Positions 21,937-29,826 of a stretch of DNA of 44,637 nt are shown here, one piece after another. The stretch lies in the IMG/VR virus record IMGVR_UViG_3300049216_000614, positions 1 to 44,637 of that record; one strand, written 5' to 3'. The stretch comes from a virus. Both the position numbers and the translations under genes were made by a program. Below the pieces are notes generated by a model. That model saw nothing but the letters and a program-made list of their open reading frames with translations. It did not search any database and was not told the origin of the DNA. The stretch's first letter is position 1, and the number at the start of each line of letters is the position of its first letter.

Positions 21937-21974
21937 CCTGTCCTTTTTAAGCGGGTTTCCCTTTCGCAGTTTTG
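21937..21974 (+). promoter_or_regulatory. Late promoter P5: CCTGTCCTT-N21-CAGTTTTG
   Basis: CCTGTCCTT at 21937-21945 and CAGTTTTG at 21967-21974, with 21 bases between. The ATG at 21978 follows after GGC only. It drives the terminase block. Confidence 0.72.
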
Positions 21975-21977
21975 GGC

Positions 21978-22649
21978 ATGCAGGAAATTAAGGCATGGCT
22001 AAAAGGCGGCGACTATGCTGCCGGCATTATTTTATACAGCAAATATGGCAATAACAGCTTTTTGAAAAAGCAATTTGCCAAACAGCAAAATAAATACCTC
22101 GAGCAAAAATTACGCGAGGAGCTGGTGAAGATCAGTATCCATCTTAAACTCGCTGAAATAACGGAAACAGGTTTTGATGTTATCGACAAATCGCCGGCTG
22201 CTTCAAAAATTTTAATTACCCCGAATTCAGGGGAATTAAAACAATCGCCGCTCCCTGATAAATCCGAATTGCAAAAACAATACCTGCAGCTGGTAAAGAA
22301 ACGGCAGCGCCTGTATACTGAGCTTAATGCTTATATGGAGGAAAAGCATCATTTGCCTGAAGGTGAAAAATTAAGGCTTTGTTGTGTGGCTATTTTGGCT
22401 CATCACCGGCAGATCACCGAAACCTACGCGCTGACCGACCATTACGAGGTTCATCAAAAATTCCCGATGGAAGAGAAAAAACCTGATATCGATCCGGAAG
22501 TGGAGATTGACCTTTTGCGCTCGGCCATCAGCAAAGCGAATAAGCGTCTGTTAAACGCAAATTGCCGTAACCGTGAAAAAACGCAAAAAGGTTTGGATGC
22601 AAAAAAATGCCGTCTGAACGAATTACTGGCTAAACGTGATCAGCAATGA
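21978..22649 (+). CDS. Hypothetical helical protein ahead of terminase
   Basis: The product is 223 residues from ATG 21978; a TTG six bases earlier overlaps the -7 element. It starts with a compact segment (MQEIKAWLKGGDYAAGIILYSKYGNN) that looks like a small alpha domain. Long charged helices follow ('ELQKQYLQLVKKRQRLYTELNAYMEEK' and 'EIDLLRSAISKANKRLLNANCRNREKTQKGLDAKKCRLNELLAKRD'). It overlaps the small-terminase candidate by ATGA, so it may help DNA packaging. No family is recognised. Confidence 0.65.
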   Translation: MQEIKAWLKGGDYAAGIILYSKYGNNSFLKKQFAKQQNKYLEQKLREELVKISIHLKLAEITETGFDVIDKSPAASKILITPNSGELKQSPLPDKSELQKQYLQLVKKRQRLYTELNAYMEEKHHLPEGEKLRLCCVAILAHHRQITETYALTDHYEVHQKFPMEEKKPDIDPEVEIDLLRSAISKANKRLLNANCRNREKTQKGLDAKKCRLNELLAKRDQQ

Positions 22650-23290
22650 GCCGGCAAATGATCAGGTCCAGCGATGTAAAGGGTAATTCTTCCTATGATA
22701 TTATCCTGCGCGCGTTTTTAGATCATAAAATCCATGAATTGCCTGTTCAACTATCGGGAATGCTGGAAAGATGGCAAATGGTGGACAAGCTGATCAGGAA
22801 AGGCGAGATCACGAAATTGATCAATAGCGATGGTGATCTTGAAAGTAAACTTAAACGTTTTTCATTTACCGACCTGGTTGATTACCTGAAGCAAAATTAC
22901 AGCGTATCGACCAGGACAGCTTATGAAGATATCCGCAATGCCAAAAGGTTCTTTTTAAGTTGTGAAGGCAGGGAAGATGTTGAATACGCGCGTGGCGTAG
23001 CGATTGAACATGGCGAAATGATGATGTTCGCCGCTTTGGACGCCGGTGATTTTGACGCGGCCAGTAAGTTTTACAAAGAGCTCAATATCATTAAACACCT
23101 GCACGAGCAGCGTGACGATATTCCTGATTACGCTGATTTTATCCCGCCAACATTTGTTTTGGTTGCCGATGCTACAGAATTAGGTTTTGAAAAGATCGAA
23201 AATCCGGATGAAGTTGTTAAGCGCATCCTGAACGAAAAACGAATAAACTTCCTGGATAAAGAAGCCAGTGACGCGGAGGAAGTTGACTAA
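22646..23290 (+). CDS. Terminase small subunit candidate
   Basis: The 214-residue product has a helix-turn-helix-like part at about 73-105 ('FTDLVDYLKQNYSVSTRTAYEDIRNAKRFF'), which fits a DNA-recognition role. A long helical region and an acidic tail ending EEVD follow. It lies directly before the large terminase and shares a TAATG overlap with it. Small terminase subunits bind the packaging site and hand DNA to the motor. The sequence is divergent, so the call depends on HTH plus position. Confidence 0.7.
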   Translation: MSRQMIRSSDVKGNSSYDIILRAFLDHKIHELPVQLSGMLERWQMVDKLIRKGEITKLINSDGDLESKLKRFSFTDLVDYLKQNYSVSTRTAYEDIRNAKRFFLSCEGREDVEYARGVAIEHGEMMMFAALDAGDFDAASKFYKELNIIKHLHEQRDDIPDYADFIPPTFVLVADATELGFEKIENPDEVVKRILNEKRINFLDKEASDAEEVD

Positions 23291-24975
23291 TGGCTGAACC
23301 GGTACCTATTTGGTTAAACGAACCGCAAAGAATTGCTTTTTTAGTAGGCGCTCATGAACAATATCATGTTTGGGGACGCGCGACCGGTAAAACTGAAGGA
23401 CCGATAGCTTTCAGATCCATCAAACTGCAAAACTTAATGCCACGCGGCGCTACCGGTATGATCGGCGCTACGTATATGCAAATTTTAACGAGGACATTGC
23501 CGCCATTGGAGAAAGCCTGGCAGCGATATGGCTATAAACCCGATCAGCATTATTGGGTAGGAAAATATCCGCCAAAAAACCTGAATATTCCGAAAGCTTT
23601 ATATCATCCGCGAAACCCGGAGCATTGTGTTTTTTGGTGGAACGGCCATGTACGGCATTTTATGAGCCAGGATCGCCCGGGTTTATCAAACGGTAAAACG
23701 GTGGATGCATTAGACGGTGATGAAGCAAGATTTTTAAATTATCAGAAATACGTGGATGATATCGCACCGACAAATCGTGGTAACAGGGAATTTTTCGGAA
23801 AACTTGCAGAGCATCATTCGATCACTTTTTGTACAGACATGCCGGATGACCAGAGCGGTAAATGGATACTTGAGAAAGAAAAGCAGGTCAATAAACAGCA
23901 GATCAATCAAATTATCAACCTGCAGCTGGAATACAATAAACTGGATTTTGAATATAATCATCCGCGAACTACAGATCCGCGGAAAAAATATTTAGCCAGG
24001 AACATGAAAAACTATGCTGCCGCTTTGAATGACCTGCGCAAAGGCAGTGTTTTTTACAGCGAAGCGACATCACTGGCCAACCTGGCTGTTTTGGGTGAAG
24101 AGCAATTTAAACAATGGCGCCGTGAAATGCTGCCAAATGTTTATGACCGCGCAATTTTAAATAAACGCATTATCCAGGTTGAAAAAGGATTTTACCCGCA
24201 ATTAAATTTGGATCAACATTGCTACGATGCTTTTGATTACCATTATATCGATAGCGCAATTATACCTGCACGAGCTGCAGATTTTATACAGGACAGTCGC
24301 TGCGACGCGGACATCAATAAAAAAGCGGGTTTAGATATCGCTTTTGACGCCAACGGATATTTTAACTGCTGTGTTATCGGCCAGGAACGGCCAAAAGAAT
24401 ACCGGGTATTAAATTCGATGTTCATTAAAGACAACAACCCGCTGCCGCGAATGAATCTGAATAGTCCGGTGCATCATGAAGGCAGGTTAGAAGAATTACT
24501 GCACAATGTGATCTTATATTATCATTATCATCCAACCAAAGAATTGAATTTTTATTATGATCATACTTTTGTTCATACTGATTCGATGCGAACAATTAGT
24601 TATGCTGATAGCATTGCCGCGGCGTTTCGCAAAGCAGGCTGGATAGTTAAGAAAATATATATAGGACAACAACCGCGACATGATACCAGGTACAGACTTT
24701 GGGGAAATGTGTTCACTGAAAAGGATCCGCGATTTCAGAAGATCCGCATCAACAAAGGGAACGCGCAGCAGCTGCTGATAGCGCTGCAGCGTACGGCGGT
24801 TCGTCAAGGCTCCAAAGGATTTGAGAAAGATAAACGTGATGAAGCACGTATTCATACAGTTCCACCTGAAGAAGCACCGCACTTAACGGATGCATTAGAT
24901 ACTTTATACATTGGCAAACACAAGCATCAGATCGGCTATACAATGCCGGTGATGGATCTTATTGCAAGCAAATAA
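23290..24975 (+). CDS. Terminase large subunit
   Basis: The product is 561 residues. The N-terminal ATPase has a Walker A-like 'VWGRATGKTEG' (27-37) and a Walker B-like 'VDALDGDEARF' (138-148, with E as likely catalytic residue). The C-terminal RNase H-like nuclease opens with 'AGLDIAFDANGYFNCCVIG' (about 346-364) and ends near 'EEAPHLTDALDTLYIG', where the last acidic residue of the site is expected. It drives ATP-powered packaging into the prohead and cuts the concatemer. It starts inside the previous stop. A large terminase this far downstream of the capsid gene is unusual. Confidence 0.88.
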   Translation: MAEPVPIWLNEPQRIAFLVGAHEQYHVWGRATGKTEGPIAFRSIKLQNLMPRGATGMIGATYMQILTRTLPPLEKAWQRYGYKPDQHYWVGKYPPKNLNIPKALYHPRNPEHCVFWWNGHVRHFMSQDRPGLSNGKTVDALDGDEARFLNYQKYVDDIAPTNRGNREFFGKLAEHHSITFCTDMPDDQSGKWILEKEKQVNKQQINQIINLQLEYNKLDFEYNHPRTTDPRKKYLARNMKNYAAALNDLRKGSVFYSEATSLANLAVLGEEQFKQWRREMLPNVYDRAILNKRIIQVEKGFYPQLNLDQHCYDAFDYHYIDSAIIPARAADFIQDSRCDADINKKAGLDIAFDANGYFNCCVIGQERPKEYRVLNSMFIKDNNPLPRMNLNSPVHHEGRLEELLHNVILYYHYHPTKELNFYYDHTFVHTDSMRTISYADSIAAAFRKAGWIVKKIYIGQQPRHDTRYRLWGNVFTEKDPRFQKIRINKGNAQQLLIALQRTAVRQGSKGFEKDKRDEARIHTVPPEEAPHLTDALDTLYIGKHKHQIGYTMPVMDLIASK

Positions 24976-25007
24976 TCAATAATCATTTTTGTTACTGCGC
25001 AATTCGA

Positions 25008-25111
25008 AAAGCAAGTCGATTGCTTTGGCAATGCCGGTTTTTTAGGACTTTCATCGCAAAAAAGCGTTTTCGGGTTGCCCACTCGCGATAGTGTGTGTTG
25101 TGGGCTTTTTT
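25008..25111 (+). terminator. Two terminator-like hairpins after terminase
   Basis: AAAGCAA/TTGCTTT (25008-25026) is followed by GGCAATGCC and a T run at 25038-25043. GCCCAC/GTGGGC (25077-25105) is followed by six T. The rest of the 272-bp gap up to the next promoter is A-rich and holds the palindrome GCAAACGTTTGC (25186-25197), just before P6. Confidence 0.7.
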
Positions 25112-25206
25112 GCAAAAACGTAAACGAAAAAACAAAAACGAAAGCCTTCCCGCCAAAAAATCAATTAGTTACGATTTTTTGCGCTGCAAACGTTTGCGCG
25201 AATTTT

Positions 25207-25244
25207 CCTGTCCTTTATTTCCCTTTCAATTAGACAAATCTTTG
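25207..25244 (+). promoter_or_regulatory. Late promoter P6: CCTGTCCTT-N21-AATCTTTG
   Basis: CCTGTCCTT at 25207-25215 and AATCTTTG at 25237-25244, with 21 bases between. The first base of the -7 motif differs (A for T). The ATG at 25248 follows after TCT. It drives the portal and tail genes. Confidence 0.68.
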
Positions 25245-25247
25245 TCT

Positions 25248-25547
25248 ATGGAATTTATCCGCGTGTCAGAAATGCTGGGAATTATGGATATGAAAAACGA
25301 GGACGGTCAGCCCATCCCGTTTGATTTCTCATTCATTACCTGCAACATCAAAAATAACACCGGCGGCAAGCGGATCGAGATGAAAAACGCTGTAATTGTT
25401 GGTGGAGCGGCAACCAAAAGCGCTGTGCGCGACCAGGATCACTACGGCAACTACACGCGCAACTTCAGATCAGTTAATAATGATCAGATCCGGCAGTTCC
25501 ATCCACCATTGGTAGAAATTTTTAACGGTATGAAAGTAGTTTTATGA
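25248..25547 (+). CDS. Hypothetical small late protein
   Basis: The product is 99 residues from ATG 25248, fixed by the promoter; the open frame upstream runs through terminator sequence and is not used. It is beta-rich, with 'MDMKNEDGQPIPFDFSFITCNIKNNTGGKRIEMKNAVIVGG' and 'NYTRNFRSVNNDQIRQFHPPLVEIFNGMKVVL'. It overlaps the portal gene by ATGA. The mention of first-position 'FIRVSEMLGIMD' helix aside, no motif is clear; a small head-completion or portal-associated protein is likely from place. Confidence 0.6.
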   Translation: MEFIRVSEMLGIMDMKNEDGQPIPFDFSFITCNIKNNTGGKRIEMKNAVIVGGAATKSAVRDQDHYGNYTRNFRSVNNDQIRQFHPPLVEIFNGMKVVL

Positions 25548-27067
25548 GCGGCATCTTAATTTCCGACAATGGCGATATCGCTTATTTAAAAGGCATCGGT
25601 GCAGCGGTTGTTATGGGCGGCACAGGTGGCAAAACTGTTAAGAAAGCTTATGAAGATGCCGAAAGGCTTCGCGCTGAAGCAGCAAAAGAAACTTCCGTAA
25701 AGCCACCGGTATCAACCTCAACCACTACTTCAACTACTACCACCACCAAAAAACTTCACCCGGCGAAAGCCAACAGGCAGCCGATCACCGACGATAAGCC
25801 GGCCACCAATAATAACGAACCCGCTCCATGGACGCTGGCCATGGTAGACACGATCGCGCTGTGGGGATCAGACAATCTTTTCCCCCAGGAGATCATCACT
25901 CTTTGCCAGCAATCAACCGAGCTGCCGGCATTGCTCGACTGGAAAGCCCGCGCCGCGCAGGGCAAAGAAGTGCTGCCGTACGACCGCGTATGGAACCCGG
26001 CAACCAAACAGCTGGACGATGTGCTCATCCAGGACCCGGATATCCTTAGCTTCTTTACCAGCATTACCACCAAGCGCTACCTGCGCGAGGCCTACAACGA
26101 TTTCTTTTGGTTCGCCAATGTGTTTCCGGACATGATCAAAAATGTCGACGGCGACAAAATAGTTTATTTGGGTACCCACGATGCCAGCTGGTGCCGGTGG
26201 TGGCTGACCAATGATGACGGCGTGATCTTCAAATGCACTGTGTCATCCAACTGGCCCAACGGCACCTATGGCGATCCGCGCTACTTCAAAACTTTCCCGG
26301 TCGTTAATCCATACCAATGGGATGTGGTCGACGCGCTGAAAGCCGCTTCAGGTATCAACCGTTTCGTTTACCCGATATCATATCCTTCACCGGGTAAAAC
26401 TTATTACCAGCTGGCGAATTGGGATGGCATACGCACATCCGGCTGGCTCGACCTGGCATCCAAAATACCGGCGTTTAAGCAGGCGATCATGCAGAACCAA
26501 ATGCAGATCAAATACCTGATCAAAATACCGACGAATTACTGGCCATCGGTTTACCCGAATTGGGAGGCCATGACCTATGAAGATCAGCTGGCCAGGAAAA
26601 AGTTAAAGCTGGATGAACTCAATACACAGCTTACCGGTATGAGCAATGCCGGCAAGTCTATCCTGAACGAGGTGGGTTATGATCCGGAAGGCAAGCAGCT
26701 GCCGGGTTGGGAAATTACCACGATCGATGATAAACTGAAGGACGGCGCGTACATTGAAGACTCCCAGGAAGCATCTGCTCACCTGCTCCGCGCTTTGGGC
26801 CTGGACGGTACGCTCGTTGGACAGGGCCCGGGGCGTGACCTCAATGCCGGCGGCGGATCTGATAAGCTGATCGCTTACAATATGTACTGCGCGCTGCAGC
26901 AGCCCTACCGCGATGTGGTGCTGGAGCCGATCTATTTCATTGCCCGGTATAACGGGTGGATGGACAGGTACCCGCTTTTTAAAGTTAAAACCACCGAAGC
27001 CGACCCGTCGAGCATATTCAACATCGCGCCTGTTTCTCAACCCACTCAACCTGTAGAAGTAAACTAA
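25544..27067 (+). CDS. Portal protein candidate
   Basis: The product is 507 residues. After a flexible Thr/Ser-rich linker (about 55-70) comes 'ALWGSDNLFPQEIITLCQQSTELPALLDWKARAAQGKE', a segment typical of Bacteroidetes phage portal-like proteins. Long helices ('EDQLARKKLKLDELNTQLTG') and 'ASAHLLRALGLDGTLVGQGPGRDLNAGGGSDKLIAYNMY' follow, close to the portal wing-stem pattern 'ih.alGip...G'. It would form the ring at the capsid vertex through which DNA passes. Its place after terminase and before connector genes agrees. It shares a TAATG overlap with the next gene. Confidence 0.75.
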   Translation: MSGILISDNGDIAYLKGIGAAVVMGGTGGKTVKKAYEDAERLRAEAAKETSVKPPVSTSTTTSTTTTTKKLHPAKANRQPITDDKPATNNNEPAPWTLAMVDTIALWGSDNLFPQEIITLCQQSTELPALLDWKARAAQGKEVLPYDRVWNPATKQLDDVLIQDPDILSFFTSITTKRYLREAYNDFFWFANVFPDMIKNVDGDKIVYLGTHDASWCRWWLTNDDGVIFKCTVSSNWPNGTYGDPRYFKTFPVVNPYQWDVVDALKAASGINRFVYPISYPSPGKTYYQLANWDGIRTSGWLDLASKIPAFKQAIMQNQMQIKYLIKIPTNYWPSVYPNWEAMTYEDQLARKKLKLDELNTQLTGMSNAGKSILNEVGYDPEGKQLPGWEITTIDDKLKDGAYIEDSQEASAHLLRALGLDGTLVGQGPGRDLNAGGGSDKLIAYNMYCALQQPYRDVVLEPIYFIARYNGWMDRYPLFKVKTTEADPSSIFNIAPVSQPTQPVEVN

Positions 27068-28035
27068 TGGCCATAAGACTCCTTAACTCCACTGATGATT
27101 TAAAATCCGGCTTAGGATCGTTCCAGGTGGACCTGAATTTTACCGCCTTCAGTTCTTTCGTGGATGACGCGGAGATCAACCATATCATCCCGGCCATTGG
27201 CTACACGATGTATGATAAATTATGCGCCGGTGAGCTGAATGAGGATTACACCACGGTTTTAAACCTGCTGCAGAAAGCGGATGCTAACCTGGCGCTTCAT
27301 TATTCAGTCGCTTTTGGCAGTGTGCAGATAGGCGAGAGCGGCATATTCGTGGTGAAGGATGCCAGGCAATTACCGGCATCCGATAAAAAAGTTTACCAAT
27401 TACGGGTACAATCGCGCGCTGCAGGTTTTGTGGCGCTGGAAGCAGCTATCAATTACCTCGAGGCAAATCTCGGCGATTACCCTGAGTATACCAACGACCA
27501 GGCGCATTTAAACAACCGGCAGAATTATATCAATACTACCGCCTTATTTTCCCAGGCATTTAACCTGGCCAACAATTGTGAAGTTTTCGCCCTCCTTAAA
27601 CCGCAAATGAGCACGGTGGAGGAAAATTATATTGATCCCCTATTAGGTGATACCGTTAGTGAAGCGCTCCGCTCAGCCATAACAGCAGGCTCAACTAGCA
27701 ATATACAGAACGAGCTGCTTGTCCGTATCGCGAAAGCGGTGGCGCCACTAACGATCGCCGAAGCCATACCATGGCGCGTTTTCGATATCACATCCACAGG
27801 CCTGCTCACGCCGACCATAAAAAATAATATCGAGAACGTGGAATTATCTACCGAAGCGAACCTCAATTCGCTGCAGATGATGATGGTAAAAGCGCAGGCC
27901 CGCGGACAGTCAGAGATAGCGAAACTGAAAATATGGCTGGCGGCGAATATTACTTCGTTCCCGGGCTATGTGTCGCCCGACCTGGACGCCGGCAGCAAAT
28001 TAAACGATACACCGCGGGGATTTTACTTCGCATAA
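27067..28035 (+). CDS. Head-tail connector or neck protein candidate
   Basis: The 322-residue product begins 'LLNSTDDLKSGLGSFQVDLNFTAFSSFVDDAEINHIIPAIGYTMYDKL' and contains two long helical halves with a similar layout ('KPQMSTVEENYIDPLLGD' begins the second). Bacteroidetes phages often carry such a helical protein directly after the portal, and a connector role is usual there. I did not recognise a named fold. It starts inside the portal stop. Confidence 0.55.
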   Translation: MAIRLLNSTDDLKSGLGSFQVDLNFTAFSSFVDDAEINHIIPAIGYTMYDKLCAGELNEDYTTVLNLLQKADANLALHYSVAFGSVQIGESGIFVVKDARQLPASDKKVYQLRVQSRAAGFVALEAAINYLEANLGDYPEYTNDQAHLNNRQNYINTTALFSQAFNLANNCEVFALLKPQMSTVEENYIDPLLGDTVSEALRSAITAGSTSNIQNELLVRIAKAVAPLTIAEAIPWRVFDITSTGLLTPTIKNNIENVELSTEANLNSLQMMMVKAQARGQSEIAKLKIWLAANITSFPGYVSPDLDAGSKLNDTPRGFYFA

Positions 28036-28047
28036 CAAATTGGATAT

Positions 28048-28347
28048 ATGAAAATGTTAAAGTTAGGCATCAGGTTAATTGCAAGGTGGAGCGGCGTGGA
28101 AGCAGATATCCAGGCTGATCAGCGTATCGAAACTGCTAATCACCTGATCAAAGGCAGCGAATTTTTCAAAGCCGGTATAGCCCCGCAGATCCGGGTAGCG
28201 AACGCGCTCGGCTTTTATGCTTACCAGCTTAAGAACGGTAACAAATATCCGGACCTGCTCGGCATGCGCTACAGTATCGCCGAAGCCGGTGGCAAAGCGA
28301 TCTTTCACGCGGTCGATACACCTAAAGACCCTAAACCCTCAAAATAA
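28048..28347 (+). CDS. Hypothetical small late protein
   Basis: The product is 99 residues, basic, with 'LGIRLIARWSGVEADIQADQRIETANHLIKGSEFFKAGIAPQIRVANALGFYAYQLKNGNKYPDLLGMRY'. It may be a small head or tail completion protein. Its stop overlaps the endolysin start (TAATG). No family is recognised. Confidence 0.6.
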   Translation: MKMLKLGIRLIARWSGVEADIQADQRIETANHLIKGSEFFKAGIAPQIRVANALGFYAYQLKNGNKYPDLLGMRYSIAEAGGKAIFHAVDTPKDPKPSK

Positions 28348-28922
28348 TGGCAGATTTTAAATTAGCATACCAAAAAACCATCTACGGCAACGAAGGTGGC
28401 TACAACCCCGGCATAGGTGAACGCGAAACCTACGAGGGTATCGACCGCGGCGCGAACCCGGACTGGAGCGGATGGAAAGTGATCGACGCGGCAAAGGCTG
28501 CAAATCCCGGGTTAAATATTCACCAGCTGAATTTACTCTTCGCTCAAAATTTTACACTGCAGGCGAATATCCAGGAATTTTACAAAGCCAATTATTGGGA
28601 CGTATTAAACCTGGATCACGTGAACGACCAGGTACTGGCCGATAATCTTTTCGATTGCTCGGTTAACCAGGGCGAAGGTTTGGCGCGAAAATTAATGCAG
28701 GCCGCTTGTAACAGCGTAAACCTGGCTAATCATTCACCGCTGCATATGCTCACTGTGGACAGGATCATCGGGCCCGCGACGCTGGCCACGTTCAATTCTT
28801 TACCTGCAGCGCAGTTAAACGCCGAGCTCAACGCGATGCGCTGGTGGAGCTACCAGCAGGATGCAGGATTTGCCGAGTGGGGCGCGGTTTGGAAAAAACG
28901 GCTGGAGGATTACCCGTCATGA
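28347..28922 (+). CDS. Endolysin, GH108-type muramidase
   Basis: The 191-residue product begins 'FKLAYQKTIYGNEGGYNPGIGERETYEGIDRG'. EGGY with E16 is the catalytic signature of glycoside hydrolase family 108 (N-acetylmuramidase, 'secretion activator' family). The C-terminal half, with 'VDRIIGPATLATFNSL' and 'MRWWSYQQD', is the associated peptidoglycan-binding domain. It cleaves the glycan strands of peptidoglycan at the end of infection. It has no signal peptide, so it needs a holin. It lies in the connector-tail cluster rather than at the end of the late genes, and overlaps the next gene by ATGA. Confidence 0.9.
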   Translation: MADFKLAYQKTIYGNEGGYNPGIGERETYEGIDRGANPDWSGWKVIDAAKAANPGLNIHQLNLLFAQNFTLQANIQEFYKANYWDVLNLDHVNDQVLADNLFDCSVNQGEGLARKLMQAACNSVNLANHSPLHMLTVDRIIGPATLATFNSLPAAQLNAELNAMRWWSYQQDAGFAEWGAVWKKRLEDYPS

Positions 28923-29275
28923 CGTTAGCCGTAAATAAAATGCACTTTAATATCGGCTTATGGCCGACCATACTTTTCCTGTGCTCCTTCGGCGGCTGCA
29001 TGTGGAAGAGCTCGTCTATATGCACGCAGTTCCTGAATAAACAGGATTCCATCTATGTGGCTATAAACAGGCATTCCGTGCAGCTGGATACCGTTGTGAA
29101 TTGGCATAAGGGAGGTTTGCTGCATCGTAACAGCATCGATCAGAGGGTCGATAAAATATCCAAGCGTGTCGATACCTTATGGCTGGCCTTTACCGACCCG
29201 GAGAGCTTAGTTACCGAACGAAAATTAAAGAACGGCCGTGTAATATTTCAAAAAATTCCACACACCACTAAATAA
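28919..29275 (+). CDS. Membrane-anchored protein, possible spanin
   Basis: The product is 118 residues from ATG 28919, overlapping the endolysin stop (ATGA). It has one N-terminal hydrophobic segment ('IGLWPTILFLCSFGGCMW') containing LCSFGGC, which could be a TM anchor or a weak lipobox. A helical, polar periplasmic part follows ('RHSVQLDTVVNWHKGGLLHRNSIDQRVDKISKRVDTLWLAFTD'). An anchored coiled-coil protein next to the lysin fits a spanin, which disrupts the outer membrane. This is inference from layout. Confidence 0.5.
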   Translation: MTLAVNKMHFNIGLWPTILFLCSFGGCMWKSSSICTQFLNKQDSIYVAINRHSVQLDTVVNWHKGGLLHRNSIDQRVDKISKRVDTLWLAFTDPESLVTERKLKNGRVIFQKIPHTTK

Positions 29276-29281
29276 AATACC

Positions 29282-29734
29282 ATGAATTTATTACAGGAAA
29301 TCGAAGACGATTTTAAAGCAATTTTTGAAAAGGTCAAAGAAGAAGTCGAAGGCGCGGTTTTAAGCGAAGCCGACAAGGTTGTCAATATGCTGATGGCTTT
29401 TGACGCCTCACCAACCGGCGAAATGATCATTTCCGGACTGGAAACCATATTCCCGGCAGCTGATCCGGCCATTGACGCGATCAGCCTGGCGTTACCGGTT
29501 ATCGCCAAGGATATGAACTGGGCGCAGGCTGAAGCGGGTAAATCTGATGATGCCATCTTCCAGGACGCGTGGACCTACCTGAAAAACGCTGTTGGTAACA
29601 CTAAAGCAAGCCAGTTAAACTCCCTTTCCGCGCAAATCGGCGATATCATCAACGGCATTAAGGAAGGGACGCTCACCTTCCAGCAGCTTTTATCATTCGC
29701 CCAGGGCGCTCACGCACCATTGATCGCCATTTAG
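29282..29734 (+). CDS. Hypothetical helical late protein
   Basis: The 150-residue product starts with an acidic helix ('MNLLQEIEDDFKAIFEKVKEEVEGAV') and contains a moderately hydrophobic centre ('MIISGLETIFPAADPAIDAISLALPVIAKDMN') and further helices. The pattern recalls proteins around lysis genes in Bacteroidetes prophages, but there is no clear TM segment. Function unknown. Confidence 0.55.
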   Translation: MNLLQEIEDDFKAIFEKVKEEVEGAVLSEADKVVNMLMAFDASPTGEMIISGLETIFPAADPAIDAISLALPVIAKDMNWAQAEAGKSDDAIFQDAWTYLKNAVGNTKASQLNSLSAQIGDIINGIKEGTLTFQQLLSFAQGAHAPLIAI

Positions 29735-29736
29735 CC

Positions 29737-29826
29737 ATGACAGATCACCAGGTAGATACCATTTGCAGTTTGTTGACGGTCGTCGTCATATTTTATTTCA
29801 TTTTCCGGAGCCAACGCCAAAATTAA
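29737..29826 (+). CDS. Very small single-TM protein
   Basis: A 29-residue frame (MTDHQVDTICSLLTVVVIFY...) runs from ATG 29737 to TAA 29824-29826, filling the gap between two genes exactly: it starts two bases after one stop, and the next ATG follows its stop at once. It has one TM segment and a basic end (FRSQRQN). It lies near the lysin and could assist lysis; size limits confidence. Confidence 0.4.
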   Translation: MTDHQVDTICSLLTVVVIFYFIFRSQRQN

